Of a stretch of DNA of 64,000 bases, positions 27,113 through 35,195 are shown piece after piece. Below the pieces are notes generated by a model. The model did no database searches. It was not told where the DNA came from and saw only the letters and a list, made by a program, of their open reading frames with translations. Each line of letters starts with the position of its first letter. Position 1 is the first letter of the stretch. The position numbers and the translations under genes are program-made. The DNA is from Sphingobium yanoikuyae (lineage in GTDB: Bacteria; Pseudomonadota; Alphaproteobacteria; Sphingomonadales; Sphingomonadaceae), in NCBI RefSeq assembly GCF_013001025.1, contig NZ_CP053021.1, forward strand, positions 2,435,501 to 2,499,500, in the 5' to 3' direction.

Positions 27113-27373
27113 TCAGGCGTTCGGACCGAAGCGCCGCCGTTCGGGATCGCGAACGCAGCGGAAGCGATCCTTGATGTGCTCATTGAAGAAGGTTCCCGCC
27201 GACGCCGCGTGACAAAAGGCTTCGAACAGCGCGGCCGGAACCCCGTGATAGAAGTATTTGCCGGTATCGCGAAACGAGATCGACAGCGTGCCGGCGTCGT
27301 CATAGCCGATGCGGTCTATCATCGAGGATTGCGGGAAGCGTTGCGCGCGCATAGCCGGAGAAGCGCGTATCAT
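27113..27373 (-). CDS. KTSC-domain protein
   Basis: A small protein of about 86 residues carrying a KTSC domain (IDRIGYDDAGTLSISFRDTG, then KYFYHGVPAALFEAFCHA and SAGTFFNEHIKDRF). The domain also occurs at the C-terminus of some lysyl-tRNA synthetases, and its function is unclear. No start has a good ribosome site. ATGs at 27421, 27373, 27352 and 27322 are all possible. It is convergent with the small gene after ku and divergent from the GNAT gene. Confidence 0.65.
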   Translation of the reverse strand: MIRASPAMRAQRFPQSSMIDRIGYDDAGTLSISFRDTGKYFYHGVPAALFEAFCHAASAGTFFNEHIKDRFRCVRDPERRRFGPNA

Positions 27374-27470
27374 CACAGGTCGTTCCGGTCGTTGCGTCAG
27401 CCCGAATCCGCGAGACGCCAAGCCGGCCCTGCCGGATCGGCGGAGGCCCCCGTTGCTGGTCGATCATGAG

Positions 27471-28415
27471 ATGACCGGGATCAGCGACGAACAGCTTCGC
27501 GAGATGGCCCAGCACCGGGGGCTGAGGCTGGTCAAGTCGCGGCGGCGCAAGCCCGGCACGGGCGATTTCGGCAAATACGGACTGACGGATATGGGCGGGG
27601 AAGCTCTGCTCGGCATCGGAGCCGATGGCCTGACCGCGAGCGCCGATGACATTCAGGACTATCTGCGCAGCAGCGAGCAAAACACGTGGAAGCAGTCGGC
27701 CGATACGACGCCCGATCGACCTGCTCGTAAGGAGACACCCCGCCCGCCCGAGCCGGAGAAGGAAGACGAGCCCATCCGCCGCCGTGCCAAACGCATATCG
27801 CCGGATCGTCCGGCGCGGCGGGAACAAGAAGAATCGGCGCCGGCGCGACCTAAGACTCCCTCGAAAGCCAAACCAAGACCGTCCCTTCGGCTCGTTCCAA
27901 AAGCTGCGCCGGAGCCAGAATCGGAGCCCGAACCCGGGCCCGCACCCCAACCGGTGCTGCGGGTTCGCGCGGCCACCACAGAGGATGCCGATGCGCTTGC
28001 GGCCCTGCTAAGCCAGCTCGGTGGGGTCTCTCTGGAGAGCGCCGACGTCGCCGCTAATCTCACCAGCGCCCGCAAGGCCAGGGCCGGCATGGTCGTGGCA
28101 GACCTAGGTGAGATCGTCGGCTGTTGCGGGTGGGCGGTCGTCGCGACTGTCCATCGTGGCGCCGTCGGCCGGTTGACCGCGCTGGTCGTCGACAAGGCGC
28201 ATCGTCGCCGGGGCGTCGGAACGGCGATGCTGGAAGCCGCCGAAACCGCGCTGGCAAAGGCCGGCTGCGGCCAGATCGAGGCGATGAGTGATATCACGAT
28301 CAACAACAGCCACAATTTCTTCCGCTCTTTGAAGTTCGAGCAGGCGAGCTATCGGTTCGTCCGAACGATCAGCGAACAGGCATCCGGGGAACGAGTCCGC
28401 GGCGGCGAGGATTAA
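27471..28415 (+). CDS. GNAT acetyltransferase with N-terminal domain and proline-rich linker
   Basis: A protein of about 314 residues with three parts. An N-terminal module starts ISDEQLREMAQHRGLRLVK and includes DFGKYGLTD. A charged Pro/Arg/Glu-rich linker spans about residues 75-160. A C-terminal GNAT fold follows (VRAATTEDADALAALLSQLG, the acetyl-CoA loop VVDKAHRRRGVGTAMLEAAE, and NNSHNFFRSLKF). A TTG at 27453 with GGAGG upstream is an alternative start. It lies between ku and ligD on the same strand, so a role in repair, or acetylation of a repair protein, is possible but unproven. Confidence 0.75.
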   Translation: MTGISDEQLREMAQHRGLRLVKSRRRKPGTGDFGKYGLTDMGGEALLGIGADGLTASADDIQDYLRSSEQNTWKQSADTTPDRPARKETPRPPEPEKEDEPIRRRAKRISPDRPARREQEESAPARPKTPSKAKPRPSLRLVPKAAPEPESEPEPGPAPQPVLRVRAATTEDADALAALLSQLGGVSLESADVAANLTSARKARAGMVVADLGEIVGCCGWAVVATVHRGAVGRLTALVVDKAHRRRGVGTAMLEAAETALAKAGCGQIEAMSDITINNSHNFFRSLKFEQASYRFVRTISEQASGERVRGGED

Positions 28416-28438
28416 GTAGGCGATCGATCGGAACCACC

Positions 28439-30958
28439 ATGGCACGAGGCTCGATAACGAAAAGCAGTCCGGCAGAGGAGCGTCTCGCCAAATATCGCGC
28501 CAAGCGCGATTTTGCGCGCACCGCCGAGCCGTCGGGCGCGACCGAGCCCACGAATGGTAACGGGTTCGTCGTCCAGAAGCACGCCGCCTCCCGCCTGCAT
28601 TATGATTTTCGCCTCGAACTCGACGGCACGCTGGTGAGCTGGGCGGTCACGCGCGGACCGAGCAGCAATCCGGACGACAAGCGTCTCGCGGTCCGCACTG
28701 AGGATCATCCGCTCGACTACGCCCGCTTCGAAGGCACGATCCCCAAGGGCGAATATGGCGGCGGCACCGTGATGCTGTGGGACAATGGCACCTGGGAATC
28801 GATTCCGGGCAAGGACCCCAGCCAAACGCTGCCCGAAGGCCATCTTCACTTCATTCTTCATGGCCGGCGTATGCGGGGCGAATGGATCCTTTTTCGTCTA
28901 AAGCCGCGGGGCAAGGAGAAGGGTGAAAACTGGATCCTGCGCAAGGTCCAGGATGCGTTTGCCGGCGGCTCCGACGATCTTGTCGGCACCCATCTCACCA
29001 GCGTCGACACCGGACGCACGATGGAGGAGATCGCCGCTGGCAAGGCCGCGCCCAAACGCAAGGCGAGCGCCAAGGCGTCCCCCTCCGAGAAGCCTGGCTC
29101 GATCGCGCCGAGTGCGAAGCGAAACAGCGCGAGAAAGAAGGGTATTTTGCCACCGTTTCAGCCGGTGCAGCTTGCCGCTCTCGTCGATCATGTGCCGCCG
29201 GGCGATCACTGGCTGCACGAACTTAAATATGACGGATATCGCACGCTGATCGCGCTCGGTGCCGGCGAGGGGCGCGCCTATACACGCTCAGGCCTCGACT
29301 GGTCCGACCGGTTTGCCGGGCTGATCGCGGAAGCGCTCAAACTGAATGTCCGCAGCGCGCTGATCGATGGAGAGGCCGTCGTCACCCTTCCTGATGGCCG
29401 CACCAGCTTCCAGGCCTTGCAGGCGGCGCTCAAGAGCAGTCCCGAAACCATCGACTATTTCGCGTTCGACCTGCTCGAGCTCAACGGCGAAGATCTGACG
29501 CGTCTCCCGCTGATCGAGCGGAAGGAGAAATTAGCCACTCTCATTGGCGAGGCCAAGGGACGTATCCGCTACTCCGATCATATCATCGGCAATGGCGAGA
29601 AGCTTCTTGCCAGCTTCTGCGGTGCGGGCCTCGAAGGGATCATCTCGAAGCGTGTCGATGCACGGTACAGCGGGTCGCGCGCCGGAACCTGGCTCAAGAC
29701 GAAGTGTATCCGCCGTCAGGAGTTCGTCATCGTCGGCTGGACGACGTCGGACAAGCAGCGCGGGTTCCGTTCGCTGCTGCTGGGCGTGAACGAATACGGC
29801 AAGCTGCGCTATGCGGGCAAGGCCGGCACCGGCTTCACCGCCGACGAGATCGAGCGGCTTATGGAGATCATGGCGCCGCTCGAACGCAAGGCTCCGACTG
29901 TCGACGCGCCGCGCGCCGCCGTTCGCGGTGCGCACTGGATCGAGCCCAAGCTTGTCGCCGAGATCGCCTATGTCGAGTTCACCGATGAGGGCGTGCTGCG
30001 CCATCCGAGCTATCTTGGTCTGCGCGAAGACAAGAAGCCAGAAGCTGTCGTGATCGAGACCGAGACACCGGTGGCTGTCGCGACCGCCCCCGCGCGCAGC
30101 AGCGTCAAGATCAGCAATCGCGAGCGCGTGATCTTCCCAGAAGGCAAGCTCACCAAGGGCCAGCTCGCCGACTATTATGAGATCGTCGCGCCCATCATGC
30201 TGCCTTGGGCGGGCAGCCGGCCGATCAGCCTCGTGCGCTGTCCGCAAGGCCGATCGAAGAAATGCTTCTTCCAGAAGCACGATGCCGGCAGCTTCGGCGA
30301 CGAGGTGAAACAGGTCGGCATCCGCGAGAAGGACGGCCATGACGAACCCTATCTGTTCGTCGACACGCCGACAGGGCTGCTCAACTGCGTGCAGATGGGG
30401 ACGATCGAGTTCCATGGCTGGGGCGCCCGGATCGAGGATGTCGAGAAAGCCGATCGGCTCGTCTTCGATCTCGATCCCGATGAGGGGCTGGACTTCCAGG
30501 ATGTCGTCTCGGCCGCCTCCCATGTTCAGGATGTGCTCGCCCAGATGGGCCTCACCACCTTCCCGATGGTCACTGGCGGCAAGGGCGTCCATGTCATCGC
30601 GCCGCTCACACCCTCGGCCAAATGGCCCGTGGTGAAGGACTTCGCCCATCGCTTCGCCCTGGCGCTCGCGCAGGCCGAGCCGGAACGCTTCACCGCGGCC
30701 CTGGCCAAAGCGAAACGGACGGGCCGGATCTTCATCGATTATCTGCGCAACCAGCGCGGCGCGACGGCGGTGATGCCGTACAGCGCGCGAACCCGCGAAC
30801 ATGCGCCGATCGCGGTGCCGCTGACTTGGGAGGAACTGCGCGACCTCGACAAACCCTCGCACTGGCATGTCGGTGACGGGGCGGAGATGGTGAAGCGTGC
30901 GGCGTCGAAGAATCTGGCGCATTGGGGGCGCGCCGATCAGATCCTCCCCGACCTGTGA
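28439..30958 (+). CDS. ligD: ATP-dependent DNA ligase D (phosphoesterase-ligase-polymerase)
   Basis: An 839-residue multifunctional NHEJ ligase. The order is 3'-phosphoesterase (about residues 30-190, FVVQKHAASRLHYDFRLE), ligase (about 225-530, with the AMP-accepting K263 in ELKYDGYR and EGIISKRVDARYSG), and primase-like polymerase (about 550-835, with the metal-binding LVFDLDPDEG near 675 and VTGGKGVHVIAPL). This order is common in proteobacteria. It would clean, fill and seal ends held by Ku. Its stop overlaps the xthA GTG start (GTGA). Confidence 0.95.
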   Translation: MARGSITKSSPAEERLAKYRAKRDFARTAEPSGATEPTNGNGFVVQKHAASRLHYDFRLELDGTLVSWAVTRGPSSNPDDKRLAVRTEDHPLDYARFEGTIPKGEYGGGTVMLWDNGTWESIPGKDPSQTLPEGHLHFILHGRRMRGEWILFRLKPRGKEKGENWILRKVQDAFAGGSDDLVGTHLTSVDTGRTMEEIAAGKAAPKRKASAKASPSEKPGSIAPSAKRNSARKKGILPPFQPVQLAALVDHVPPGDHWLHELKYDGYRTLIALGAGEGRAYTRSGLDWSDRFAGLIAEALKLNVRSALIDGEAVVTLPDGRTSFQALQAALKSSPETIDYFAFDLLELNGEDLTRLPLIERKEKLATLIGEAKGRIRYSDHIIGNGEKLLASFCGAGLEGIISKRVDARYSGSRAGTWLKTKCIRRQEFVIVGWTTSDKQRGFRSLLLGVNEYGKLRYAGKAGTGFTADEIERLMEIMAPLERKAPTVDAPRAAVRGAHWIEPKLVAEIAYVEFTDEGVLRHPSYLGLREDKKPEAVVIETETPVAVATAPARSSVKISNRERVIFPEGKLTKGQLADYYEIVAPIMLPWAGSRPISLVRCPQGRSKKCFFQKHDAGSFGDEVKQVGIREKDGHDEPYLFVDTPTGLLNCVQMGTIEFHGWGARIEDVEKADRLVFDLDPDEGLDFQDVVSAASHVQDVLAQMGLTTFPMVTGGKGVHVIAPLTPSAKWPVVKDFAHRFALALAQAEPERFTAALAKAKRTGRIFIDYLRNQRGATAVMPYSARTREHAPIAVPLTWEELRDLDKPSHWHVGDGAEMVKRAASKNLAHWGRADQILPDL

Positions 30959-31785
30959 TCATCGCGACTTACAATGTGAACGGCGTCAATGGCCGCCTGC
31001 CGGTATTGCTGCGCTGGCTGACCGAACGCCAGCCCGACATTGTCGTCCTGCAGGAGTTGAAGGCGCCGCAGGAGAAATTTCCGCTGAGCGCGATCCGCGA
31101 CCTTGGCTACGATGCGATCTGGCACGGCCAGAAAAGCTGGAACGGCGTCGCCATCCTCAGCCGTGTCGGCGAGATCCATGAAACGCGCCGCGGCTTGCCC
31201 GGCGATCCCGACGACACGCACAGCCGCTATATCGAGGCGGCGGTCAATGGAATCCTGATTGGCGGCCTCTATCTGCCGAACGGCAATCCCCGCCCCGGGC
31301 CCAAGTTCGACTATAAGCTGAGCTGGTTCGAACGGCTAATCGAACACGCCGCTAGTCTGCTGGAAACCGGCTTTCCGGTGATGCTCGCGGGCGACTTCAA
31401 CGTCATCCCGACAGATCTCGACGTCTATAAACCAGAGCGCTGGCTCGACGACGCGTTGTTCGCGCCCGAGGTACGGGCCGCCTATTTCCGTCTGCTCGAT
31501 CAGGGCTGGATAGACGCGCTACGAATGATCCACCCAGGGCAGGTGATCTACACCTTCTTCGACTATTTCCGGAACGCCTACGCGCGCAATGCAGGCCTGC
31601 GCATTGATCATCTCCTGCTGAGTCCGGCGCTTGCCGATCGCCTCGTCGACGCGCAGGTCGACCGGCACGTTCGTGGCTGGGAAAAGACCAGCGATCACGC
31701 ACCAGTCTGGGTCGCGCTCGCCGACAAGCCGAAGCGTCGCCGCCGGCCGGAAGCAGCGGCCACCGAAGCAGGAGCACCGCTATGA
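30955..31785 (+). CDS. xthA: Exodeoxyribonuclease III family protein
   Basis: A 276-residue endonuclease/exonuclease/phosphatase fold enzyme, probably acting on abasic sites and 3' blocks. Motifs are ATYNVNGVN, the metal glutamate in LQELKAP, LAGDFNVIPTD, LRIDHLLLSP and the catalytic SDHAPVW. I start it at the GTG at 30955, which overlaps the ligD stop as GTGA; 30922 would extend it into ligD. The coupling suggests that it trims damaged ends for the Ku-LigD pathway. Confidence 0.9.
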   Translation: MIIATYNVNGVNGRLPVLLRWLTERQPDIVVLQELKAPQEKFPLSAIRDLGYDAIWHGQKSWNGVAILSRVGEIHETRRGLPGDPDDTHSRYIEAAVNGILIGGLYLPNGNPRPGPKFDYKLSWFERLIEHAASLLETGFPVMLAGDFNVIPTDLDVYKPERWLDDALFAPEVRAAYFRLLDQGWIDALRMIHPGQVIYTFFDYFRNAYARNAGLRIDHLLLSPALADRLVDAQVDRHVRGWEKTSDHAPVWVALADKPKRRRRPEAAATEAGAPL

Positions 31786-31877
31786 AGATCGAGAGTTTCG
31801 TCCTCCCCGAGCACGACTGGGTTGCCGACAACCCGCGGCTAGAGGTGAATCTCAATGCACTATGGGCTCGTCCTTGA
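31782..31877 (+). pseudogene. Truncated start of a YjlB-like cupin gene
   Basis: An ATGA overlap with the xthA stop begins a frame reading MKIESFVLPEHDWVADNPRL, which resembles the N-terminus of YjlB-type cupin proteins. After about 20 residues the similarity stops, and a TGA follows at 31875. The rest of the gene is missing, so a rearrangement has joined this module to the LysR-controlled region near 31845. Confidence 0.55.
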
Positions 31878-31928
31878 AATACCTTTCCCGGAGGGAAAAC
31901 TCGCCAAGCGACCCAGCGCCTGGGCAGT

Positions 31929-32888
31929 TCAGGTCATCGCGTTTTCGACACTTGCCAAGTCAAGCAACCACGTTGCGGGCCAATCCCCGCTGTCAACTGT
32001 TTGGCAAAGGACGCTGTAGAACACCCCGTGAAATTGTTTGTAGGTACTGCGAGCTATTCGCCAATGGGCCTGCACCGAAACATGAGTGAGCTGGAAGACC
32101 GTGGGGTCGACGATCCGCGCATATACGAGTTGCCCGCTCTCAATTTCACGCTGTACGCTCAGCGGCGTGACCACCGCAAACGCGGCCCCCGCGATGACGA
32201 GAGATTTGCTGATCGTCCGTGATGAGACATCAAACGCGATCTTGATTTTGCATGCCCGGCGGGCCGCCAGCTTTTCCAACATGACGGTGAGGCTTGCCGG
32301 AGCCGGCGGCGCCACGAGTGGATAATTCTCAAGCTCCGAAAATGTCACTTCCGAACGGCCGGCGAGGCGTGATCCGGGGCTTCCGACAAGAATCAGGTCC
32401 TCGCGGGCAACCTCGGAATGGAAGAGGCGATCGTCAGGCGTCAATCCACTGAGCAGGGCGATATCGATCCGGCCGTGCAGCAATTCGTTCGCCAGCACCG
32501 CAGAATCTTCCTCGAGAATGCTCAATCTGAGGTTTGGCATTTCGGCGGCCAAGCGGGTGATAAGGCGCGGTCCGATCGGCCCAGCCAAGCCCGGAGGCAG
32601 CCCGATCTTCGCATGCGCTTCGACGCGCGTAGAAAACGATCGTGCGTTGGCAAGCACAGTTTCGATCTGCTCAAGGGGATGGATGAGGCCGGACCTCAGA
32701 TAATCGCCTTCTTCGGTAAGCTGCATGCCGCGTGCCACGCGCTTGAACAGCTGCACCCCGAGATCGGTTTCCAGCAGCTGCATCTGTCGGCTGAGGGCCG
32801 GCTGCGCAATGCCGAGCGCACGCGACGCCGCATTGAGCGAGCCTTCCTCGGCAATCCGCAGGAAATAGGTCAGACGGCGCAGTTCCAT
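31929..32888 (-). CDS. LysR-family transcriptional regulator
   Basis: A 319-residue LysR regulator. The N-terminal winged HTH is MELRRLTYFLRIAEEGSLNAASRALGIAQPALSRQ, followed by a periplasmic-binding-like effector domain (GLPPGLAGPIGPRL onward). The ATG at 32888 fits the family start; a frame from 32957 adds 23 unusual residues. It is divergent from the KshA-like oxygenase gene, with a 117-base shared promoter gap, and probably controls that operon in response to its substrate or an intermediate. Confidence 0.88.
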   Translation of the reverse strand: MELRRLTYFLRIAEEGSLNAASRALGIAQPALSRQMQLLETDLGVQLFKRVARGMQLTEEGDYLRSGLIHPLEQIETVLANARSFSTRVEAHAKIGLPPGLAGPIGPRLITRLAAEMPNLRLSILEEDSAVLANELLHGRIDIALLSGLTPDDRLFHSEVAREDLILVGSPGSRLAGRSEVTFSELENYPLVAPPAPASLTVMLEKLAARRACKIKIAFDVSSRTISKSLVIAGAAFAVVTPLSVQREIESGQLVYARIVDPTVFQLTHVSVQAHWRIARSTYKQFHGVFYSVLCQTVDSGDWPATWLLDLASVENAMT

Positions 32889-33005
32889 CAGCGACCTATA
32901 GTGGATCGGCATACCTTGGGCACGAATATTGTAGTGGTGGCATGTACCCATCGCCACCTAACAAGAGAAGCGGGCTCGGAACGGGCCGTTTGATGGGAGG
33001 CGAGC

Positions 33006-34082
33006 ATGGCGACGAGCGCCGAGTATCGGCTGGGCGATTACGCTTTTCCGCGAGGTTGGTTCGCCGTCGCGCAAAGCGCCGAAGTCGGTCGCAAACCCAA
33101 AAATGTCCGTTACTTCGGTCAGGACATGATCCTTTACCGGGGCACCAGCGGGCGAGTGGTCATGCTCGATGCATATTGCCCGCACATGGGCACCCATATT
33201 GGTAGCGGCCCCCATTCAGCGACGACCACGTCAGATACCTTCATGGAGGGCGACAACATCCGTTGTCCCTTTCATGCTTGGAGGTTCGGTGCCGACGGTG
33301 TCTGCAACCACATTCCCTATCACGACGGCCCCATCCCGCCCGCTGCAAGGGTAAACAGCTGGACGGTCGAGGAACGGTACGGAATCGTCTTCTGCTGGCA
33401 CGATCCGGAGGGATTGGCGCCCGATTTCGAAATCGCCGAATTTTACGAATGGGGGCAGCCCGACTGGGCGAGTTGGACCGAACTCGAGCTTCTGTGCGAT
33501 CTCCAGCACCCAATCGAGATTTTCGATAACATGTCGGATGTCACGCACCTGGATCATCTCCACGGCGGCAGTGTCACTTCGTACGAAAACGAGTACGACG
33601 GCCATATTCTCCATCAGCGTCAAAGCGGGAACACGACCGAGCAGGGCGAAGGCATTTACGCATCGACCCTGACCACACTGGCCGGTTACGTCGGACCCGG
33701 CATCGCATTCGGTCATTTCGTCGAGATCGATGCCAAGCAGATTATCTGCGTCACTCCGATCGAAGACGGCACATGCCGTCTTTGGCAAGCGGCGATGCTG
33801 AAGATTCCGCAGGGCCTGACGGCCGAGCAGGCAGAGATTGCCCGAGGGCGCCTCAGCGCCTCGATGGGCAACGGGCTGATGCGCGACGGCGAGGTTTGGG
33901 CCACGAAGCGCCCGGCCATCAATGTCATGCAGATGCCAGGCGATGGGCCGTTCCGACAATCCCGCATCTGGTACAGCCAGTTCTATAATCCGCGCGAAAA
34001 GACTGACAGCATCCTCAAGCGAGCCGGCCGACGGCAGGTCGCCAAGGGAATGCCGCCATTTACGTTGGGCGCTGCTCAATAG
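33006..34082 (+). CDS. KshA-like Rieske oxygenase
   Basis: A 358-residue Rieske non-heme iron oxygenase resembling the terminal oxygenase of 3-ketosteroid 9-alpha-hydroxylase. The Rieske ligands are in CPHMGTHIG and CPFHAWRFG. The iron site is in NMSDVTHLDHLHG (D-X2-H-X4-H). The start ATG follows GGGAGG. No reductase or ferredoxin gene lies nearby, so electrons must come from elsewhere. It heads a plus-strand run with acyl-CoA enzymes, so the substrate may be an alicyclic or polycyclic compound whose ring is hydroxylated before beta-oxidation. The substrate is inferred only in outline. Confidence 0.85.
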   Translation: MATSAEYRLGDYAFPRGWFAVAQSAEVGRKPKNVRYFGQDMILYRGTSGRVVMLDAYCPHMGTHIGSGPHSATTTSDTFMEGDNIRCPFHAWRFGADGVCNHIPYHDGPIPPAARVNSWTVEERYGIVFCWHDPEGLAPDFEIAEFYEWGQPDWASWTELELLCDLQHPIEIFDNMSDVTHLDHLHGGSVTSYENEYDGHILHQRQSGNTTEQGEGIYASTLTTLAGYVGPGIAFGHFVEIDAKQIICVTPIEDGTCRLWQAAMLKIPQGLTAEQAEIARGRLSASMGNGLMRDGEVWATKRPAINVMQMPGDGPFRQSRIWYSQFYNPREKTDSILKRAGRRQVAKGMPPFTLGAAQ

Positions 34083-34129
34083 AGCACGCTTCGCAAGTTC
34101 TCAGGGTGATCTGGCCCGAAGGGGGATGT

Positions 34130-35182
34130 TTGGAATATCGCCAACTAGGCACAACAGGCATTACGGTGAGCGCATTCGGGCTCGGCGTGATGACCTATGG
34201 CGGACAAACACCGCAAGACGATGCCATGCGCCAGCTGGATCTGGCATTCGCTTCGGGCATCACCTTGTTCGACACGGCAGAGAATTACCCGACACCGCTC
34301 AAAGCTGAGACGCAGGGGCGATCCGAGGAAATTCTAGGCAGTTGGATCGCAACCCGGGGGCTGCGCGGAAAAGTCGTTATCGCCACCAAAGTCGCGGGGC
34401 CGAACGGCGCCGGAATGTCTCTGGATTACCTTCGCGGGCCAAACCGGCGGCTCGACCGAACCAACATAGCTATGGCTATTGACGCCAGTCTGAAGCGCCT
34501 CGGAACCGATTGCATCGATCTTTATCAGGTCCATTGGCCCGAGCGCGCGATCACCACGCTCGGACGATCGCGTTTCTCGCAGGTTGCCGAAGATCCAGTA
34601 CAGATCTCGATCGAAGAGACCTTGGATGCGCTTGGCGAATGGGTGCGCGCCGGCAAGGTTCGCGCGGTCGGCGTCTGCAATGAATCTCCGTGGGGCGTGA
34701 TGCGCTACCTGAAAGCGGCCGACCAAGGAGCCGCCCCCCGTGTCGCATCGATCCAGAACGGCTACAGCCTGCTGGACCGCTCATTCGAGCTGGGACTGGC
34801 CGAAGTTTCCATGCGCGAGCAGCTCGGCTTGATCGCTTACTCGCCGCTGGCCGGCGGCACGTTGACCGGAAAATACGGCAGCGACCCTGGCCCCATAGCG
34901 GGCAGTCGCTCAAGCGATTCCGCGGCATTCCTGTCCCGGTTTACACCGGAGAGGCAAAAGGCGATCGCCGCTTACACGCAGCTGGCGCGTGATCACGGTA
35001 TGGAGCCCGCGCATATGGCTCTGGCATTTGCCCGCTCCCAGCCATTCATGACCAGTGTGCTGATGGCAGCGAGTTCCGTCTCCCAGCTCGAGAGCAATCT
35101 GGGCGCGATCGATCTCGCCGTCCCCAAGGATCTCGCGAAGGCCATAAATGCGGTGCACGACGCCCATCCCAATCCCAGATAA
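34130..35182 (+). CDS. Aldo/keto reductase
   Basis: A 350-residue aldo/keto reductase of the Tas/voltage-channel-beta-like group. The catalytic Asp-Tyr region is LFDTAENYPTP, the histidine lies in LYQVHWPER, and the NADPH-binding end includes MAASSVSQLESNL. I start at the TTG at 34130 (LEYRQLGTTGITVS) because AAGGGGGAT precedes it and most homologues begin there. A GTG at 34106 is the alternative. It follows the oxygenase gene by 47 bases and may reduce a ketone or aldehyde intermediate. Confidence 0.82.
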   Translation: MEYRQLGTTGITVSAFGLGVMTYGGQTPQDDAMRQLDLAFASGITLFDTAENYPTPLKAETQGRSEEILGSWIATRGLRGKVVIATKVAGPNGAGMSLDYLRGPNRRLDRTNIAMAIDASLKRLGTDCIDLYQVHWPERAITTLGRSRFSQVAEDPVQISIEETLDALGEWVRAGKVRAVGVCNESPWGVMRYLKAADQGAAPRVASIQNGYSLLDRSFELGLAEVSMREQLGLIAYSPLAGGTLTGKYGSDPGPIAGSRSSDSAAFLSRFTPERQKAIAAYTQLARDHGMEPAHMALAFARSQPFMTSVLMAASSVSQLESNLGAIDLAVPKDLAKAINAVHDAHPNPR

Positions 35183-35195
35183 CCGGACTGAGACG

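Noticed and set aside
29531..30922. A 463-residue minus-strand frame
   Set aside because: It is antisense to ligD, whose catalytic motifs are all intact on the plus strand. The frame is a by-product of high GC codon use.
32888..33005. LysR T-N11-A type sites in the divergent promoter
   Set aside because: Several weak matches exist, but none has convincing dyad symmetry, so I do not assign an operator.
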